Source: Tubiluchus corallicola | Taxonomy: Eukaryota > Priapulida > Priapulimorpha > Priapulimorphida > Tubiluchidae | Length of the DNA: 60,000 nucleotides | NCBI GenBank assembly: GCA_030141605.1 | Contig: JAQGDQ010000014.1 | Coordinates: forward strand, 436,001-496,000 | Direction of reading: 5' to 3' | Shown: positions 1 to 11,784 of the stretch, piece by piece | Layout of the letters: every line of letters begins with the position of its first letter | Position numbering within the stretch: position 1 is the stretch's first letter | Made by a program: the position numbers and the translations under genes | The notes under the pieces: model-generated | What the model was told of the DNA's origin: nothing | Seen by the model: the letters and a program-made list of their open reading frames with translations, nothing else | Databases searched by the model: none

Positions 1-193
1 CATTGAAGCAAAGGGGTTGGCCATGCAGTAATTACCCTAATACAATAAAGAAAACAACTATATTCTTTCAAGGAGAATAACTTATTTCGAGTAATCTGAA
101 TTAAAAATCAGGTCAACACCTACACATTGTGAACTTCAATTCATATATAATATTAATGGGCACTTTGTAAGTCGGAAAGTCCTGTTCGCAGAC

Positions 194-460
194 CTACTCT
201 TCTCCGCGTATCCTGGACGGTGTTTGTTCTGCGCAGTCGTCAATAAGTTCTTGGAATGTAGGTCTTTGGTAAATAGTTGCACTATTGGGTGCATTGACGT
301 CACTATTTGTACTCTTAGCTTTCACAAGAGATGGTGGTTTACGCTTGTTGCTGCCTAGACATCTCGCAGCTACAGAAAGTCTATTTTTGGCATTCTTCTC
401 TTCTTTTACCCGAGAGTATTTTCCACTTAGCATTTGATTAAGTCTTATTCCTTGGTGACT
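194..460 (-). CDS. Possible terminal exon or small ORF, unidentified
   Basis: An ATG-started frame (ATG at 431-433 on the minus strand) runs 79 codons to a stop at 194-196. It stays open upstream to an AG at about 461 (minus-strand context cttcttag), so it could be the last exon of a gene lying to the right. The peptide is not low-complexity: a basic first half, then a segment with the motif YQRPTFQELIDDC near the C-terminus. The DNA is GC-richer than its flanks. I do not recognise the family, and no AATAAA-type signal is visible in the 193 bases left in the window. It could equally be a chance frame. Confidence 0.22.
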   Translation of the reverse strand, partial: SHQGIRLNQMLSGKYSRVKEEKNAKNRLSVAARCLGSNKRKPPSLVKAKSTNSDVNAPNSATIYQRPTFQELIDDCAEQTPSRIRGEE

Positions 461-2329
461 CTAAGAAGTTTTCAATCTTTGTACGGATGTTTGAAGTTTC
501 CTTTGCCGTTTAGCTGCTGCTTTTTTGACACGTTTTCATGTAATTGCTGAAATATGCTTTATCAAAAGACAATAGTTTGCGCTCTTATTAAACGATGCAC
601 TAGGCACGTTTTAGAACACAAAAGCTTTGTAATACCCCTACCGTAACCGAGTCCCATGTTATTTATTATCATTTTTAATGTCGTATAACTTATAAGTACA
701 CTTACATAAACATTACACACTTAGTAATTAATTTGGAAGGGTTTAACGCCTTATGCAGCAAACAAAAAACACATTATTCATGTTTACAGGGTCTTACATT
801 GAAAGGCTGTGTCGGCTATTTATAGGTTATACTTCAGCAATCCAGCTATGATTCTACGGAGAATTCTGTATTTACAACCTCTAAATATTCACGTAATATG
901 GAAATTCTCAGGTAAATGAGTGTGTATCAATGTAATAATGACACTTTTGCATTAAAACGGAATTTCTAAAAAATAATTTTGATTTTCGAGGGTTTTTAAG
1001 CATAGTAGACGGGAAAAACGCTTTTGCCGAGGCTCGACCTAAATGGCTTTTCATCTGGTTGTGTTCTTGCTTTATTAAACTGTTCACATTTTTATGTCTC
1101 CGATCTCCGATATGATGCGCTCTACAAATAAAAAATATTCACGGTAATAGGCCTTACTATACTTTTTAATATCATTGAACAGAACTATTAACATTATTTG
1201 AGGCATCTTGTACGCATGCGCTTTTGAAGACAATGAAGAGCTAGATGTTATTCAATAGAGAGAGAAAAACTGGCGAAGTAGGGAAACACTCTTTTATTAT
1301 TTGCCAGTGTTTTCAAACATTGAATTGTTGACGGATTTATTTTACCCATGACCTTTGCAGTGGTAACGCTGACGGATTTCCCAAGAGTTTTGCTGCTTCG
1401 AAAGTTTAAGTGCGAATAAAATAATTAAGTTTCCATAATCATGATACTGTCCTTTCAGTTGACAGACAGTTCGCTGATGCTTTAGTCGTGGATAAAAATA
1501 CAGTTGTTTTTAGCAATGGCACATTTTTGCTGTTTAAATTTATGGAATTATGGATAATCAACGGTAAAATGTAATTTTGAAACTAGAAAGATGTAACTTT
1601 GTGACTATAGTTTTTTAAAGGTTCAGTATTGTAAGTTAGCAAAAGCAGAGTTTCCCATAATAATAACAGAAAAACTATAATAACTGACGAAGAGTGATAT
1701 CATGAATAAAAATTCGCTCGAGTTTTCGACGTTTAGACAGCGAAAATAGTCGATGTTAATGCTTTGTTGTATAAGATTATGGGGGAAACCTGGAAAAGTA
1801 ACAGTATAAGTGCATTCTGAAACTGCAATGGGTTATTTTTATATTTTTTTCCAAAATTTATTTTTCATTTCGCATCAGTAGTACTGTCTCAACGTGTTCT
1901 AGCAATGATAAGCTTTGGCTCATCGACAAGTGGCCGTGTGGAAGCTGACACGACGGTATTATTGGTGTATTTTAGTTTACCCCAATTTCAGTCTTTCTTT
2001 TTGCCTAAACGTTATAAACTACCTCTGATATTTGATAAGCCAATGTATATTTCTCGTAGCCTTCTGTGTTGATGTCTGAATTCTGCTTTGAATTACCTTT
2101 TTCTCCTCAGTGTTTGTAAACAAGACTTTTTAGATTATAACAATTTTGTGCTACACTTTTCTGTGTGTTTTACCATTCTCATTAACAAGTCTGTTTTTCT
2201 GCTTTGATCACCTTAGCACATAGATTTTAACTAGCCCGTTTTCTAAGGATGCCCTCCCAAACGAAAAAGTTGCAAAAATGCTTTAGAACTGGAGACGCGA
2301 ACTCAGTGTACAATTTATTCAGCTTTTTT

Positions 2330-2610
2330 TTATTGTAATCGACAACAAGCTGCGTAATTTCATCACTCTACCGAAGGTGTCGCAGCTGTCGTCTGGTGTC
2401 ATCATGCTTCTTATTAGCGAGATGTATGCTGCTCATTAATAAAACGATTGGGGAAAATTGTGCGGGCTTTTTAACGCTTGCTTATGCAGCACGCGCTCGC
2501 TGCACCGTCGAGGCAGCTTATTGTTAATGAAGCCAGTTATCCATACGTTGGAAATAAATAAATCCGCGAGAACGCAATCAATATAACTGCGTGTTGACAT
2601 CTCCTCTCTC
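2330..2610. promoter_or_regulatory. Candidate conserved non-coding / enhancer block
   Basis: About 280 bp of higher complexity and higher CG density than its AT-rich surroundings. It has ATTAATAAAACGATTGG-like and TTAATGAAG-type homeodomain core sites and no open frame. This is a composition-based guess only. Confidence 0.2.
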
Positions 2611-3059
2611 ATGTACGCTGTGATTTCTGCATTGTGTACAAGGGACCAGCCATATTATAATCATCGATGCAGAAGCGTAATTATGAAGGCCTAGTTATTA
2701 GGAAAACATGTAATGCCCGACCAGTATGACTTCTGTACTTCAGGAGAAAGGTGAAATAGTAGTAATTAAAACAGTGAAATAATTATTATAGGCCTATGTA
2801 TAATGAAAATGAACTTTTCCAATCAAGGTATTAGTAAATGTTTGGCTTACGTATAGTATGTTTCCAATGAATAAATCGTAATTGTTAATAACTGTACATC
2901 AATTGTTGTACATTACTTGCACAGCCACTAAAATTGCTCAAGATGTGACATGTTTTAAGCATTTTCTAACATTTTCTTTTTGTTTTGATTCTGTTGACCG
3001 ACTTGTTATGATAAAGCATTAATCAACAACTTTGATTTGTTAACTGTTAGTCACATAAA

Positions 3060-3405
3060 CCAGTCAGACAGCTAGTGAGTCTAGTCAGTCAGTCTTGAGT
3101 GAGTCAGTTAGCCAGTCATGGTATCGTTCGTTCGTTCGTTCGTTCGTTCGTTCATTCATTCATTCATTCATTCATTCATTCATTCATTCATTCATTCATT
3201 CATTCATTCATTCATTCATTCATTCATTCATTCATTCATTCATTCATTCATTCATTCATTCATTCACTCATTCAGTCAGTCAGTGAGTCAGTCAGTCAGT
3301 TACTCAGTTAGTCAATCTGTCAGCAATTTACTCAGTCAGTATGTGAGTCAGTCATTGAGCCAGCTATTCAATCAACCATTCAGTCAGTCAGTCAGTTAGT
3401 CACTC
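3060..3405. repeat. Compound tetranucleotide microsatellite (CAGT/TTCG/TTCA)n
   Basis: Degenerate CAGT units pass into about seven TTCG units, then a long uninterrupted TTCA array (about 3151-3266), then CAGT/AGTC units again. All three forward frames stay open as Ser-Phe-Ile-His or Ser-Val-Ser-Gln repeats, which is a microsatellite artefact and not coding. Confidence 0.95.
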
Positions 3406-3709
3406 AAACGGAGAATTAATCACATAGTCAACTAACTAATAGATTGATTTTCAGACACTGAAAATACAGTCACCAGCAAAATTCTCTGCTCTATTCAAGA
3501 AAAATCCACGATAGTGATGTCTTGACCTCTATATTTACTCAACGATTACACTTCATGAGTGATCATTAAAAATTAACGTCCACACGTCTCCACCTCCACA
3601 ATGACTGCTAATAATGTTACATGCAGCTCTATGATCTCTTGTCGGGATGATTCTCCAGGCACTTTTTTTGTTCCGCGTTAAAAGAACCGCATTATGAAAA
3701 TCATTAAAA

Positions 3710-4079
<370 letters not shown>

Positions 4080-4315
4080 CTTTATTTGAAGTCGGCTTTT
4101 TGGATCAACAATTAGCATAAGGTCAAAGAGCTTTTGGGCCGAATGTAAAAAACAAACTACAACTACACAACAGGGAGTAAAATTAGAACACTTTTACCCT
4201 AAATACCACGCGTCAGGCAGGGCAACAGTTGGTACCATTTTTAAAGTCTTTGATATGACTTGGGCGCTGTATCGGACGCGTTACCACTAGACTAAACCGT
4301 CTGGTTAAACCAAAT
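4080..4315 (-). mobile_element. tRNA-derived SINE-like element
   Basis: Read on the minus strand, the 5' end has a tRNA-like start (GGTTTAGTCTAGTGGTAACG, an A-box match to TRGYNNARNNG) at about 4270-4305. A body of about 200 bp follows, and the 3' end GACTTCAAATAAAG runs straight into (ATT)n. Head, body and microsatellite tail are in the order expected of a SINE. The B box is degenerate. Confidence 0.45.
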
Positions 4316-4523
4316 GCATAAAAATGACAAACGTCAATGAATACATGAAAGTGCTATCTTTTAGGAATCAAAACGTTGCTTACTGAGTGCAGTCGAACGT
4401 TTCGGCATGAATGCCATATCCAATGCTAAAAATTAAACTAAAAGAAATTATTACTACTTTTATAACACTAAAATTACCAAGGCATTAAAAGCCATTACAA
4501 AATCAGAAAAGCGAAAACGAATC

Positions 4524-4610
<87 letters not shown>

Positions 4611-4656
4611 CAGTAGTAGTAGCAGTAGCAGTAGCAGTAGCAGTAGCAGTAGCAGC

Positions 4657-4730
<74 letters not shown>

Positions 4731-4836
4731 TAGTGGTAGTAGTGGTAGTAGTGGTAGTAGTAGTAGTAGCAGCAGTAGCAGTAGCAGTAGCAGTAGCAGT
4801 AGCAGTAGCAGTAGCAGTAGCAGTAGCAGTAGCAGT

Positions 4837-4895
<59 letters not shown>

Positions 4896-4896
4896 C
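4524..4896. repeat. Compound (TAG)n / (CAG)n microsatellite
   Basis: About 370 bp of TAG units with interspersed TGG, CAG and CAGTAG blocks. All reading frames give homopolymers (Leu, Thr, Ala, Val), so the long open frames on both strands are artefacts. Confidence 0.95.
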
Positions 4897-6376
4897 AAGT
4901 TTATTCTCCATAATAAATTATATGCTTTTACTACAGTAAATCAGTTTTTGCAATTAAAAAAAATTTACGAAGCGTTTTTAAGTACAATGACGTGTGTCGT
5001 GTCAGATTAAATATTTTAAATTTTTCAGTGACCGCAGAAACTATTTACAAGAGCAGCACGAAAAAGAAATGAATTTTAAAAGAATACGAGATTTGCATAT
5101 TTCTGTACAAAGTAAACATCGCGAAAATTTATGTATTTGTAAAATAATTGTTTTTCCTGTAATGACTTTATGTCTATATCAGAACCTCCATTGAGTAAAC
5201 CTAGCTCATTCTAGTTCCTTTTTGTCTTACCGTGTTCGTGGATACCCATAGAAAGGATATTGCTTTATGTAGGATGTACGTATTTAAAAGGACGTAAAAT
5301 TCCTATCCTGATTCGTTGCCGTGAACCATTTCTTAAGCATCCGGGCGGTTTGATTATGCTTGTCACAAAATGGCCAATGTATTTGCATCTAAATAGATTT
5401 AATCAGCGCGAAGTTATCTCTGAAATCGTTCACTGCTTGATTTTATTTAGCACTTTTATTGAAATGCGTGCCACAGTTGGTGATAACCGTCTTTGTCATA
5501 GAATTTTTTTAACGGAATTTTTTTAAAATGAAGTTTTTTAATGAAGTTTGTTCGAAAGGAAGTTTAGTTTGAAAGAGACTTCATTTACCATTTAACAATA
5601 ACAATCACATAAGCGTGGAAAGACTATTAACAACAAGATGCAACATTTTTAAATAATTGATATTAAAAAGTGAGAACCCTCCATAAGAATACAGACCCCC
5701 AACCGGTCACATTAAGTCACTGCGGACATTTTTAGATTATATGACTTTGACTTTAGACCTTTTGAGCAAAAAAAGGACTGAGTTTTCAGGTTTTACTTAC
5801 ACCTAAACAATTAAATGCAAATTTTGTAGAAGTTTTTAATGTTCAGTAAAATTAAATGGGAGATTTCATGTAGTTTCTTGTACGAAACCACATGAAATAA
5901 AAAAGAAAGAGAAAGAGTGAACTCTTTTCTATCACGCATGGTTGAACATGAAACACAGGCTTAACAAATTTTATTTATTGATTGGGAACTTTATTTCGAA
6001 TTTATCGATAAAAGACACATTTAGTACCGGGTGATGTGAATAGTGGTTACTTTGTGCGATTACCGGCTGAACACTAAAGCTGTTCTCTGAATGGATAGCT
6101 GACCGCCAAGTTAATTAACCTTTTTTTATTATTTTTTGTAATATAAATAATTGTAAAAGTTTTATTTGAAAATGTGCTGAAAGTTTTGCATGCGGTAAAA
6201 GCAATTTCGCGACTGGTGTACTGGGAAGCTTTCACAGGTTGCCACGTCTGTAGACCTGAAGATTTTATTATAGTTATCGAAGTTAGTAAAATTTTCACTG
6301 AATTTAGTGGGGCCGAAAGCATACTTAACTATTTACTTCACATAGTAATGGTAATTTTGGATTATTTTTCTCTTAT
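4897..6376. other. No recognisable feature
   Basis: AT-rich DNA with short chance frames only. An 88-codon frame at 5260-5526 lacks an ATG start and resembles no family I know. Confidence 0.5.
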
Positions 6377-6415
6377 AGCGCTATCTATATCGCCTTTTGA
6401 AGTATAGATGGCGCT
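6377..6415. repeat. Inverted repeat carrying a CTCF-like core
   Basis: AGCGCTATCTATA (6377-6389) is followed after 13 nt by TATAGATGGCGCT (6403-6415), forming a 13-bp stem with one mismatch. The right arm contains an exact TAGATGGCGC (6405-6414). Confidence 0.6.
6405..6414 (+). promoter_or_regulatory. CTCF-like core TAGATGGCGC, site 1
   Basis: An exact 10-mer resembling the arthropod/vertebrate CTCF core, with a one-mismatch inverted partner at 6379-6388. Confidence 0.3.
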
Positions 6416-6957
6416 GTAGGTGAAAAATTTAAGAGGCATTCAGCGTCAGGCAAAAAATAGTGGTTGCTGGCATTATTCTCTAAGAACATGGGTAATTGCA
6501 GAAACAAATTCTTTAAAAAGCCTCTGCAATTTTAGTACATTCTAATTTCTTGAAATTTGATATTTGAATCTGTAAAACATTCGTTGTTCTCGCTTCATTG
6601 TTATGTGTAGTAAACTGTTTATTGTAAAATGCTTATACATGACTGAAAACGAAATTAATAATGAAGCTTTAGCTAATGAAGAGCGGTTCTGTCAATATTG
6701 TTTAGAGACCATCTTTCCATTGAATACGACTGAAGACAAAAAAAGAATTTACTAGTCAAAATGGTAAAACGCTTATGAGGATCAAAAGTTAAATGTACAA
6801 TAGTTTTTTTCCACAATTTGAATTAGATGAAATCATTAAAGGAAGACAGGATGATCTTTCATATAGTACACCATTTTCAAGTCCGATGAAAAGTATACAT
6901 TTTAACACAAATAATACTGCAAAAGCGTTTCTGATAATTAAATAATAGATTAAAATC

Positions 6958-7432
6958 TTAATTAACGGCGGGCGAGCCCAACTTTTGATGACATCACAGA
7001 AGAACATAATTTTCAACAGCAAAGATATTCCACGAGCGTGTTGCCGGTGTTTGCGAAAGCGAAAATTAAAATACAGTGCTACTGTACAACATTCAATGTA
7101 ATATACAAAAACTCGGCGAATTTTAAAATAAAAATTAAAATTTAAAATTTACCGCTGCGCTCGCGCATGAGCTGTCGCACGTATTCACAAACGAACACCT
7201 CTGTACTGAGAGGTACAGCACCTGTTTTTTGTGCAAAGAGTTTTCGAAGTGCAGGCGCCAGTGCCCTTCTAAGTAGCGAATGGCGAAATGCAAATAACAG
7301 CGTGACGCGAACTCGAAATTGCCTTTTTGTGATAATAATTCTTTCACATAAGTCATTTTTGAAAAAACAGTCTGTTTTCTTTCAATATTTTAAAAAGTAG
7401 ATTGTTTTGACATACAGTTTAAGATTGGGTCC
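6958..7432 (+). repeat. Dispersed repeat family A, copy 1
   Basis: About 475 bp that matches, in register over its whole length, the reverse complement of 30621-31121 and, over its last two thirds, 46640-47022. Shared blocks include TTTGCGAAAGC, ACAGTGCTACTGTAC, TATACAAAAACTC, TAGCGAATGGC, ATTCTTTCAC and a TAGATTGTTTTGA-like 3' part. No coding capacity is conserved among the copies. Ends are estimated and no terminal inverted repeat is obvious. Confidence 0.8.
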
Positions 7433-7509
7433 GCTTTAAATATTAATTAAGTCAACTTGATGCGGATACTAATTATTGCAATGAAATGTTGTTAAATTGT
7501 GCATATTAC

Positions 7510-8755
7510 GACGAAAACTTGTTCTTTAATTCACAATGGGTAAAGGTAATTTATCGTTAATGCACTTGAACATACCATGTCTTCCAACTGGTTTTAATAA
7601 AGTTTTGCATTATTTGAAAACTATTAGCCCAATGTTCACCTATTTTTCTGAAACTTGGCTGAATGAAGATAATCATAATGCTTTTTGAAATATACAGTTA
7701 TAGTCAAGTTAGCCAGATTAGAAAAAATGGCGCGATAGTGGCGTCATTATATTTACATAATCGTATGCAGTTTGATACCACAAATGATTTGATTGTAAGA
7801 GACTCCACTATGTCAAATTTTGTTTGTTAAAGTAACAAATCACTTCGCGGAAAGTAAGAATACTGGGGTAGTGTATACAGGCCCCAACTTGCAATAGTGA
7901 CGAATTTAACGAAAAGTTAAATTCAGTTTTAGAACGTATTAAAAGGGAAAACAAGAAACCGCATTTCAGTTTGAGCACATATAGGCCTCTGATTTACATT
8001 TGCCTTCTTAAGAATTTTTTGAAATGTTGTACTCCTATGCTTATTTTCCACCTATAAACTACAGTAACGAGCCATATGACAACGGGTATTGACAATATTT
8101 GTGATTAACGACTTTTATAACAGTTATTATGGCATTCTTACTTTGTATTAATATTAATATTCGTAATTGTATATATTAACATAATCGCATAAATAATATT
8201 ACGTAAATCTGAATATTTTGTAGTATAAACAGACGTTTTGCTTTGCAAAGCCAAGAACGTGCTTATTACAACGTGAATTTACTGAAGCAAAAAGCAAGCA
8301 TTTTGAAGCTTTTTCAAAAGGTACTAAGCAAAAGAAGAAAATCTATGAAGTGCATTTAAAGTCGCCCAAAGCAAGCCGTGTACAAACATTATAAGAATAA
8401 GGTTACGGCTTTGTTAAGAACTACTGTCGAGTACTAAAACCATGGTGAAAAATATAGTATAATACTTTGATAATGCTTAATAAAATTTACTGTGCATTAT
8501 ACGTTTCATTTATTTTAATAAATTTGGCCTTATATGGTCTGGTGACTTCATGACCAGCTATAATTGAATCTTGAAAATAATGTATTTTATTGATCAGAAG
8601 CTTATTTTTATATCAAATTTTTATTATTAACTATCACGTTCATACCCTTCGTTTTATTTTTTTGTATTTACTAACGTAAATACTGTATTGTGTGCATGGA
8701 CACTTTTTATAGCAATAAAATGAAACTTAAACTGAACTTAAAGCAAAAAAGTGAA
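7510..8755 (+). mobile_element. Decayed non-LTR retrotransposon (LINE) fragment
   Basis: Translation with frame changes gives blocks typical of LINE ORF2. These are an endonuclease-like stretch around 7560-7690 ending in SETWLNEDNHNAF, then YSQVSQIRKN and ALYLHN-like blocks to about 7830, an IYRPPN-like relic near 7875, SDEFNEKLNSVLERIKRENK at about 7897-7955, and an RT-like YRPLIYICLLKNF at about 7980. A KKIYEVHLKSP block (the EN-RT linker type) follows near 8335. The order looks rearranged. The 3' end is non-coding and finishes in GCAATAAAATGAAACTTAAA, like a LINE tail. There are many stops and frameshifts, so it is dead. The clade is probably Jockey/CR1-like but not certain. Confidence 0.6.
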
Positions 8756-9099
8756 TTGAAAATCATTGCACTCAGCGTTAGTACGTTCTGGTCCAGTGTC
8801 TAGGAAATTATTTGGGAAATTAGGTACGTGGAACTGGCTAAGATACCTCAGTGTCACTCCTTAGTTGATTATCCTTGACAATGAGCAAAGTTCCTGTCCC
8901 ACTACAGCCATCTAAATTCTACCTTACGTATATTTGCCGTACCATAACAAACAAATCAACAAGCCGTGTATTTATGCAAATAAATGGTAGCCAATATCCA
9001 CTCTGCAAAGCCAGCTATCTACTGGATTTACACGAGTCATTTGTATTAGGTCAGCGATTATGCCTTGTGAATTATTAAGCTGTAGTCTCATGCAGGTAG

Positions 9100-9350
9100 C
9101 TTGACATGACCTGTCCTAAATCCAGGTAATAAAGTCGCATGCAAAAAAGTCGTAGGTAAAAAATTCAGAAAAAAGTCATAAGAAAAAGTGTATGATAAGT
9201 CATAAGAAGAGAGAAATAGTCCTAACCTTAAACCTGACCCTAATCTATTCCTAACCCTAACCCTAACCTCAGTCCTAATCCCTAACCCTAACCCTAGCCC
9301 TAAACTATTGAATAAAACGTGATTTTTTTCTACACACACATATAATGTCA
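9100..9350. repeat. Left arm of telomere-like inverted structure, with (CCCTAA)n tract
   Basis: Degenerate CCTAA/CCCTAA units occupy 9221-9305. They are followed by AAAACGTGATTTTTTTC, whose reverse complement recurs at about 10388-10405 next to CTAGGGTTAGGGTT. The preceding GGTAATAAAGTC...AAAAAAGTC motif recurs in direct orientation at about 10275-10312. This suggests a repeated element containing TTAGGG-like units, but the family is unknown. The Leu-Gly-rich minus-strand frame here is an artefact. Confidence 0.5.
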
Positions 9351-10270
9351 TCACATATAAACAGTGTTGTCAATATGTACAAGTCATGTATTGCCAGTTA
9401 ATAATTTATTTAAAATATTTAGTGTTTTATTACTTTCATTGTTTATGGTACTTAAATAAATTGTGACTGACTTGGATATTTTTTGTTTGATTACCAACAG
9501 ATCCTGTAAGCGCATCATAATTAACGCCGTACATGCAAAGTCCAACAACAAATTAGCTCATATTAAATTGCACTGTAGGCAAATTTGAATAATGATGTAA
9601 AAATATAAAATTATCTTTATGTCAGTATCATGCCATAATGCTGAATTGTTCATATTTGTTATATTTCCACTGTACTGTTGGTTTTGGAGCACTCTGTGCG
9701 TTGTTGCGTACGGACATGCGGCAAGCCTATTATTGCGTCAGTTCTGTTTTACATCAACAGAACGAATTTAGGAAAAACTTTTTCCTGTAAAAAGCGAGCA
9801 AGCGTTTATTCCCAAGGCACTTGTTTCACACATGTTCGCTAGCAGTCATAATAATCAACTTTAGAAATGCTTCACTAGTATCAATTTTTTGACCAAATCC
9901 ACATAGGTCTACTGTACATAATCTACATACAATAGTTTTAATAAAATGAAGGATGAATACTTCCAATATGTTGTTGTTATCAAGATTTACATGTGCATTC
10001 TTGAATGCTATTTATGTGAACTTTCAATTGAGTTAGGCGAGGGGGGAGGGGGTAGGTGCCACAACATTTATACGGCTGGACGATGCATTTGCACTTGGGG
10101 AAATGAGTGTATAATAGCAGAATCTGTTTGTAAACAAAAAAATTGTTCATTATAAACAATTTGTGCCTTATAAACAATTCCTACCGATCCTAGCCAGTTG
10201 CTGCGAAAAACTGATACGCGTTGCTTGTATGCATAAAATTCCTAACAAGCCAGACAGTAGTTGGTTCGGT
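9351..10270. other. No recognisable feature
   Basis: AT-rich DNA between the two telomere-like arms, with only short chance frames. Confidence 0.4.
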
Positions 10271-10432
10271 GACCGGTAATATAGTTACAGAAAAAAGTTA
10301 CAGGAAAAAGTCACAATTAATTTATGGTAGCCACAAAGTAACAATTTTGGCTAGGAAAGAAGGTCTGGTATATAATGTTATGTATGTGAAAAAAATCACG
10401 TTTTGTTCATTATCCTAGGGTTAGGGTTTTAT
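10271..10432. repeat. Right arm of telomere-like inverted structure
   Basis: Contains GAAAAAAATCACGTTTTG followed by CTAGGGTTAGGGTT, the inverted counterpart of the block at 9290-9345. Its left part is a direct-orientation relative of 9125-9180. Confidence 0.45.
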
Positions 10433-10924
10433 TATTGTGATTTATATTACTTTATACTGTGATTTATTATTGTGATTTATTATTTATACTGTGATTTTAT
10501 TAGATAGATTCGTTGGTTCATACAACACTTTGCTTAAAAGCCATGCTGAGCTTGTTCTTCGTGGTAGGTGCTTTAGAACAAGACAAAGAAGACTTAGACA
10601 ATTATCTTTTTTCCTAAAATCCTTGTCAGAACACTCTATTGCTTTGCCTCTTTGCGGAGGTATTATGACGAGCAGTCAGGCATTACATTTGTATACAAAT
10701 GGACTGTAATAATTAGCGTTAATGTTGATTTGACTAATCAATAGACACTTAGGTTAGCAAGGTGTAAACGCAAATGCAGGTGCACAGTGCATAATGACTT
10801 GGAGAGGCGAATAACGGAACAGGCAACCGTAAATCAGAACACGTGCTTTACTTTGATTGATGCGTTCCCCTTTCACAGTACCTGAATATTTTGTGGTTAG
10901 ATTTTTTGTGCAGGTTGCATTGGT

Positions 10925-11008
10925 AGAGTAATTAGCATTTTAGTCTAAACTCGTCTTCTCAGATTTCAAATTTATGGTGAACATAGCTGTAACTGTTTGT
11001 ATTATTAC

Positions 11009-11104
<96 letters not shown>

Positions 11105-11254
11105 ATGTGAGTGAAATATATATGAACTGAACTAAATTGCAGGTAGCAGTGCAGTGTAATGGGCATTATAATCTGAACTCCTCACATCAGCATTCAAATT
11201 TATTGTGAAAATAGTAACTGTATGTCTTAATAATGATGCTTATACTACTGAGAG

Positions 11255-11305
<51 letters not shown>

Positions 11306-11325
11306 CAGAAGTTTTTACAGTTTCT
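10925..11325. repeat. Diverged tandem duplication with two different internal microsatellites
   Basis: Unit 1 (about 10927-11130) and unit 2 (about 11158-11325) share, in order, TTCAAATTTAT, a GTGAA-ATAG-TAACTGT block, a TTA-TAAT segment, GAGNGAAATATATA and GAAC. Unit 1 has grown an (AAT)n tract at 11008-11102. Unit 2 has grown an (AT)n tract at 11257-11302. Confidence 0.6.
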
Positions 11326-11365
11326 GCTGTTATTACTATTGAAGCTCATGATATCGCTATAGAAA

Positions 11366-11734
11366 CCATCACCATCAGCATCGTTATCATTATCATTATC
11401 ATTATCATTATCATTATCATTATCATTATCATTATCATTATCATTCTCATTCTCATTATCATTATCATTATCATTATCATTATCATTATCATTATCATTA
11501 TCATTATCATTATCATTATCATTATCATTATCATTATCATTATCATTATCATTATCATTATCATTATCATTATCATTATCATTATCATTATCATTATCAT
11601 TATCATTATCATTATCATTATCATTATCATTATCATTATCATTATCATTATCATTATCATTATCATTATCATTATCATTATCATTATCATTATCATTATC
11701 ATCATCATCATCGTTATCGTCACCATCATCATCA

Positions 11735-11764
<30 letters not shown>
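11366..11764. repeat. (TCATTA)n hexanucleotide array flanked by (ATC)n and (GTC)n
   Basis: About 320 bp of near-perfect hexamer units, with one short CATTCT variant patch around 11440-11455. It then passes into ATC units and finally GTC units ending at 11764. The Met-Ile open frame on the minus strand is an artefact. Confidence 0.95.
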
Positions 11765-11765
<1 letters not shown>

Positions 11766-11784
11766 AGAAGAGCTACGCTATTTA

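Larger units (their letters stand above)
1..3059. other. Gene-free stretch (apart from the small candidate exon)
   Basis: AT-rich single-copy-looking DNA with no recognisable exon chain. A GC/CpG-richer block at about 2330-2600 contains several ATTAAT/ATTA homeodomain-type cores next to CG-containing tracts, and is treated separately as a possible regulatory block. Confidence 0.5.

Noticed and set aside
7167-7400. 77-codon plus-strand frame near 7.2 kb
   Set aside because: It lies within dispersed repeat A, and the frame is not conserved in the other copies.
11346-11735. 129-codon Met-Ile frame on minus
   Set aside because: (TCATTA)n hexanucleotide array.
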